From contig OX578137.1 of assembly GCA_951213105.1 (NCBI GenBank), forward strand, positions 54,792,236 to 54,856,235: a stretch of 64,000 bases of DNA, read 5' to 3'. The stretch comes from Amaurobius ferox. Lineage: Eukaryota; Arthropoda; Arachnida; Araneae; Amaurobiidae. The translations under genes and the position numbers were made by a program. Positions 58,803 through 64,000 of this stretch are shown here, piece by piece (positions within the stretch are counted from its first letter, which is position 1; every line of letters starts with the position of its first letter). A model generated the notes under the pieces. That model was not told the DNA's origin and did no database searches. It saw only the letters and a list, made by a program, of their open reading frames with translations.

Positions 58803-59748
58803 TTAACACTTTACAACAAAGTTGAAAAGTGTTTATGACTTTGTTCATTCTGTCTGTCTGTCTGTCTATCCGTTAGCAAGATAACTGCCGTAAAAATGAC
58901 TTTATCAAAATGAAATTTTAGTATGTTGTTCAGACGATCTGTGGGACCTATTGGAATATAAATGGATAATATCACCCAATTAGTTTTGGATTGAACGCGG
59001 GTTGAAAAAATGAAATACATTGAACTCTATGGGACCTAATTTTTCAAACATTTTTTAAGCGGATTAAAATTCAATAATTGCTTCGACAGTTTTAGAAAAT
59101 ATTAAAATTATCCCATAACATATATAAAAATTTTTTATCAAAATATATTCAGCAGTTTTTTAAATAAAAATTAAAATATTAATTACACCTTTTATATGAA
59201 GCGATCACGTAAACATTATATGAAGAGATCACGTCACCCACTTCAAAATAAAATATGGCACCCATCTTGTCTCAAAATCGTGATTTTTAAAGTTATTTTT
59301 AATTTATATTTAGTGTTGTATCCGTCCTAAAACCGATTTATTTTTGCTTAAATTCTGTGCTTCTACATACTGAAACAACGCAATTACAATATATTTGAGT
59401 TTAAATGATCATCCAACTTTGATTATTTCTACAACAAAGCCTACTTTTCACTTATAGAAAATATAAATAGCGAAATATGTAAAATGAGTTGCATAAGAAT
59501 TGTTGCATTTCTTTAACGCAAAATTATTTCGCTCATGGAGTCTGCAATACAGCTGATATAAATGAAATATTCATCGATTTTTCAGGGAGAAGGACGATTT
59601 TTTCGATGAAGTTTTAAACATAGATTTAATTACTTGTACCTCCATGGCCTTAAGTTTTTAAATAAAGTAAATTATAGTATTGTGATGAATGAAATGAATG
59701 GACAAATATTTACGAATGAAATGCTACTTGTATAGAGAGAGTCAGCTT
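58803..59748 (+). repeat. Dispersed repeat D, copy 2
   Basis: Begins with the AACACTTT / AAAGTGTT hairpin, then TCTGTCTGTCTGTC and CGTTAGCAAGATAACTGCCG. It follows copy 1 to the TATAGAGAGAGTCAG end. Near 59485 it retains the site (AAAATGAGTTGCATAAG) that two SINEs occupy in copy 1. Confidence 0.8.
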
Positions 59749-60625
59749 GTATAAAGAGAGAGCTTGTATAGTGAGAACAAATCATATTGGTTCTTATAAA
59801 AAAAAAAGTGGTTAAACGTAAACAAATTCAGTACTACTTCCTATGAAATTTTTGTTACAATGCAAATTTACATTTGAATTTAAGTTACCATATGATCATA
59901 TGATTTCACAATTATATGAAATGTTATGAAAACATTGAATGAATATTGATTTTAATTAAATGAAAATATTATACACTAATAACAGTGATTATAACTTTAT
60001 GGAAGAATTCATTTAATAATTGGAATTCATTACAACTAAGATATTTTCTTCTGAGAAATTCAGAAATTTCAGTTTTGAAGTTCAAATAAATATTACTTAT
60101 TTTATTATATAGAAGTAATGTGATATCCTATGTGTTGATATCTTAGCAAACACTTTATTATTTAACTACAAGAATTTTAAAATCTTATATGAACTTAAGA
60201 ATTCATATTTTAATTCATGAGTTGATAATTTTAGTGGTTCTTGAATATTCAATATTAAGTTAACTTTGAACCTAAATAATATGAAATAATAGATTCTAAA
60301 ATTGAATTTATTTGACAAACTGATTACGACTTCACTTTATGTGATAAAAACATACCGATTATGACTTCGAGTCTGAGAGAGATGATTTTGACTTGAAATT
60401 TGTTTTACAATATTTTTATTTTCGCGAGTTCCTGCTCACACATATTTAATTTGCAAATTGAATTCCTATTTACACAAATGTAGTCAGTCATCGTTAGGAT
60501 TTCAAGCCTAATGCTGCAAATTTTTCAACTTTTTGGAATTCTTTTTGGTTACGCAAACAAAACTACAAATTACACGTGCTTGGAAGAAGTTAACGTGGTG
60601 ACAATTTTAAAATCCCGGTCTGCAT
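59749..60625. other. No gene identified
   Basis: AT-rich, nothing supported. Confidence 0.4.
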
Positions 60626-60640
60626 TTGCTGTAATTATGT

Positions 60641-61028
60641 TGTTGTTGTTGTTGAGACCCAGACCGTCCGACCTACCAGAAAGGTGTAAGGTAACTGTAT
60701 GGACGGCCGGGAAGTGCCTCCCAATTTAGACCGGAACCCAGTGGGGGAGGCATCCACAGGGACCGTACCCTCCTTCCCCTACCACCAACCTCTCGGAAGG
60801 ACTTACGGACCCACATGTTTAACGTGATCGTACTCCGCATGAACACGGCGGCATTTGTGGCAGCGTGCAAATCTAGCGCGCAAACCACGGGGATACCGCA
60901 CCCGAGATGGCCAACAGCACGTGGCGTTCCGAGGTGGTCACCCACCAAGTCTAACCGCGCCCGATGCTGCTTCACTTCGGTGATCTAGCGAGAACCGGTG
61001 TTTTCAGCACGGTACGGCCTGTTGGCCC
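60641..61028 (-). mobile_element. Chimeric 5S rRNA/tRNA-headed SINE
   Basis: Exact 15-bp TSD TTGCTGTAATTATGT at 60626-60640 and 61029-61043 encloses the whole unit, so it integrated as one RNA copy. On the minus strand it starts with a near-complete 5S rRNA sequence (61026-60910), continues with a tRNA-like segment (about 60906-60862, GGTATCCCCGTGGTTTGCGC), then the normal SINE body and GTT/AAC tail. Relative to the other SINEs, about 29 nt spanning box B are missing. 5S-derived and 5S/tRNA chimeric SINEs are known in vertebrates (SINE3, AmnSINE1). I infer a polymerase III promoter switch here. Confidence 0.9.
60910..61026 (-). pseudogene. 5S rRNA-derived head of the SINE
   Basis: About 117 nt on the minus strand matches the eukaryotic 5S rRNA plan. 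It starts GCCAACAGGCCGTACC, then GAAAACACCGGTTCTCG, GATCACCGAAGTGAAGCAGC (internal box A region), GGGCGCGGTTAG, GGTGGGTGACCACCT (box C region) and closes GTGCTGTTGGC. Small indels and the SINE context show it is not a functional 5S gene. Confidence 0.9.
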
Positions 61029-61043
61029 TTGCTGTAATTATGT

Positions 61044-64000
61044 GTCGTTACTGCCTGCTATTTCCTCTTCTCGCAAGAAATAGTTAGGAAGCCTGTCTGC
61101 GAGAAAAGTCAGAAGTTAGGTGAAGATGTGGAAGATATTTGTTGACAGTTCACTATGTGATTCTGCTCGATAAAAATTACATGACTAAGAGTTACCTGGA
61201 AGGCGTGTGTCGTGGACTGATTGTAGCTTTGTGGATCCTGCACGCGGGAAGTTTTTTTTATTTTTTTACACTCCCATTTTTATATGTGGCATCCCGTATA
61301 GTTCCCCGTCATCATTGTTGCTTTGGATAAGTCATTTAGATATTCACTTAATAATTTACACTACTGACTCAGGAACTTCTCTCTCAGTACTCACAATATG
61401 TAAATAAACTTAGGGAATATAAAGAGTAATTATATTTCATATGATAATGAAGAAAGAAAAGAAAAAGTTTTCTAATTTAAATATATATCAAATATTGAAA
61501 ACTTATGATTAATGCTGGAGTCTAATGGGACTCAAATGTTTGTTTACAGTTTGAATTTCATATTAATATCATAATTTAAACTCATTTCATATACTAATAT
61601 TTACATGCAATATAGTTGCATTATGCATATGTGTTTCTTCATATTCAACTTATTTATTTACAGTATGCATATACTATTTCATATTCTTATCAGTTCTTTC
61701 ATGCAATTCAACCTTTTATTTTCATTCACGATAGTGAAAGTGAATTAAAAATTCATAAGAATTTAATCTCGATGACATGGAAAAATTATATGTATAAGCT
61801 TATGTCCTTGCAAACTTATACTATCTACAATCATTTCTACATACATTTTTTCAAAGTTGCAATGAACATATTCGAATTTTGTCAAGGAAAAAATGACTTG
61901 ATATACAATAATTTCATGTTCATAAAGATTTTGTATACCACAGATGTATACACATCCATATTCTTGGAATTCAATTGGCTGTTACTTAATATTTTTCTTC
62001 AACTATTTACATATGTTATTCTTGTGTGCTTAAAGTTGAGTACTTTTGTGTAAATGTATAGGTGCACTTTTGTAATTGTATATCACTAATCACTAATGTT
62101 TTTTATATCTTTGTAAAGGTACTTCTCCGAGACTTGGACATATTTGTCATCCCTTTTCGGACTTCCTTTCGAACATTTCTCCTGTAAGTGATGATGTATA
62201 AGCGCTTGCATTGGATCTTGCAGGATGTCGTGAGGGGTGGTGTGGTTGCAAACACACTACCGCTTTCGTCCAAATTATATTCTAAATTACAAATACTTTG
62301 TATTTGTGTACTCGTAAAAATTCCTATTCATACTATGTTATTGTATATCCTTGTTTTTTTTGTTTATAGTGGAGAAAAATGTCTTATATTTATGTTACTG
62401 TTAGAGAAGTATTTCTCAAACAATTTTTGTGTCTTCTGTGAGAAAAATCTTTCATTACATTCAAGATTTTTGGCCCCAAGGAGAGGGGGATGTCATAGTG
62501 CTTTATAACATTATGAGTGCGAAACACGACATTTTCTGTTCTTCTCAAAAACATGCTCTTTCGGAAGCCATTTTTATTCCGAGCTTTTAATTCTGTACGA
62601 GTTTGCACTTTTCATACTGAAAGCGTGGGATCTCGCTCCTCCGAAGTAATTTCTTATTTCTTTAATTATTGCCCAGGGCAGTGGTTTCGATTCTGCAGAC
62701 AGTGACGCGAGGTTCCGGGCACAAACCGTTGGATGCTACTGTTTATTTCGTGCAAGATGTTGAAGGTCTAGGTGACCTGGATTCCATTTTTCACAGTAGA
62801 GGGGCTCTCTTGGCCCTGAGTTTTCGTTGGAGAAGGAGCTTTTATTTCTCGCTCCTGGAAAATTCGGACACAAATGAATCTACGACCCAACGGTCATTTT
62901 TGTGTTTCGGATTATAACTTTGATTCGGAAGGAATCTTATAATCCGTGTGGGCCAAGACAATAGCTTTTATTTCAAAATTTATTAATTCTCTCCTTTATT
63001 TGTTTCAGATATAAATTCGGAAAATTCTGAACGAGCGCGATGACATCGTATTTGACTAGCTGTTCCATAGATTTCCCCGTCCAAGTTTGCTAAGTCTCAT
63101 GATTTATTTGGATGTTCTACAATAATGACGAGTGAATTCAGTCAAGGTGTTTGGAGTATTTCCTCCAAGATTGTTCAGTGATATTCTCGACTAAAAATCA
63201 ACCAGTGCGTGTATGTGATAGACCCTTACAGTGGTGTTGAATTCAGATCTTCAGTGTTAGTCGCGCCGCTCAAAATGAGAGCATTTTTGGTCTTGAAAGG
63301 AAACAACCGATATCTGGTTCTGGTAACGTGAATGATTACTAAAAGTGAAATCTTCTTTAATATTCAAATTCCTCAAAATGAATATGGTTTTCAAATTAAT
63401 TTCTATGAGAAATGTCGTGTGTCAATTTGTGTGAAAATATATTATTACATAGAATGATTGGATAGAGTCATATTGCATAAGTTCAAAGGCCAAATATTAT
63501 CTACACATATTATTATACCGAAATTGGCCAACATTGTTATCAGTGATTCTATATTTTTATGATATATATATATTTAATTATTTCAATAAAAAGAAGGAGT
63601 TTATTTAAGATAATTTGGTCTCATGTTTTCCCAACTTGATGTGGTTACTTGCTTGTGTGCCTGTGTGTCCAGTTTGCATGTTGTAAGCCTCGGCAGCCGG
63701 ACCTGGGGTTATTGAATTTACACAACGCAAAATTCTACACCTACGTACTTAATATCCAATTTACTTCGTTTGTGTGATCCTTGATTTCCGTCACACATTT
63801 GTTCCCGTCACACATATTAATATTTTTGTATTGTGTGCGCCCTTCTCCACCGTGACAGAAGCATGCCAAGAGAAACTACCACGATTTTTTACTTAAGAGC
63901 ACGACTAGAGAAAAATGAAAAACCCAACAGATTTGTAGAGTGTCCCGTAGAGGTTCCAAATTAATAGAGATAGATCAATGTGTGAGTGCATTCAGAGTAC
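61044..64000. other. More complex, less repetitive flank; no gene confirmed
   Basis: 61050-61350 and 62600-63350 are less AT-rich than the rest of the window. A good splice-acceptor-like string (CTCCTTTATTTGTTTCAG) ends at about 63008. An open frame at 62669-62917 and a 145-codon AT-driven frame at 61616-62053 show no recognisable domain. A small frame starts with ATGCCAAGAGAAACTACCA at about 63862 and runs to a stop near 63964. Non-coding exons or an LTR of an element continuing past 64000 are possible. I cannot support either. Confidence 0.3.

Noticed and set aside
60910..61026. Functional 5S rRNA gene
   Set aside because: It lies inside a TSD-bounded SINE, is fused to tRNA-like and body sequence, and carries indels.
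61616..62053. 145-codon plus-strand open frame
   Set aside because: Rich in Phe, Ile, Tyr and Leu as expected from AT-rich DNA, with no motif or splice context.
63862..63964. Start of a retroelement gag or host coding region
   Set aside because: Only about 34 codons before a stop, with no motif. The window ends too soon to judge.

Overview
This is a eukaryotic, strongly AT-rich window that is almost wholly repeats and transposable elements. I found no convincing intact host gene. Nothing in it looks bacterial: there are no operons or dense ORFs, but there are TA/TG/GA microsatellites, tRNA-derived SINEs with target-site duplications (TSDs), Tc1/mariner relics, MITEs and Penelope-like retroelements. 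The mix suggests an arthropod, and I suspect a spider or other arachnid because Naiad-type Penelope-like elements are known to be abundant there. That assignment is inference.

Layout. 1-5 kb: a ~250-300 bp tandem array, a GA tract, a SINE fragment, a 19-bp perfect hairpin and a 378-bp direct duplication. 5-20 kb: four Penelope-like (Naiad-like) insertions, called here PLE-a (5004-5826), PLE-b (6719-8463), PLE-c (12441-14078) and PLE-d (14232-19605). Each is a head-to-head inverted pair of 5'-truncated copies with the 3' ends pointing outward, and at least one outer end lies in or beside a TA tract. Between them lie a 626-bp MITE, SINEs, an LTR-like relic and dispersed repeat B. PLE-d is the youngest: its arms encode nearly identical reverse transcriptases, one split by a SINE and the other frameshifted by a small deletion. 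20-31 kb: dispersed repeat D with two SINEs in one target site, another full SINE, a GC-rich unidentified island, a mariner relic with long inverted ends, and a nested tandem duplication. 31-46 kb: mostly unannotatable AT-rich DNA with possible exon-like pieces on the minus strand near 34.3-35.7 kb, a Tc1 relic and several copies of repeat A. 46-64 kb: perfect hairpins, a mariner-type MITE, repeats A, D and E (including a fold-back A copy), a possible Helitron-like end, and a SINE whose head is a fusion of 5S rRNA and tRNA sequence.

How the parts relate. The Penelope-like copies supply reverse transcriptase motifs (FDFKD, QG.P.GG.CSS, YVDD/FVDD) and, in PLE-d, a CxC motif before the RT, which is the hallmark of the Naiad branch. 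PLE-a, -b and -c share a GC-rich structured 3' motif although their remaining sequence differs. The SINEs have (GTT)n tails on the displayed strand, variable 5' truncation and 11-15 bp TSDs, which implies LINE-type machinery encoded elsewhere. Repeats A, D and E share a design: a terminal hairpin, a TG/TCTG tract, then a GATAACT-containing module.

The most notable items are the recurrent inverted Penelope-like pairs, their shared 3' motif, and the 5S/tRNA chimeric SINE that lost its tRNA box B while gaining a 5S head.
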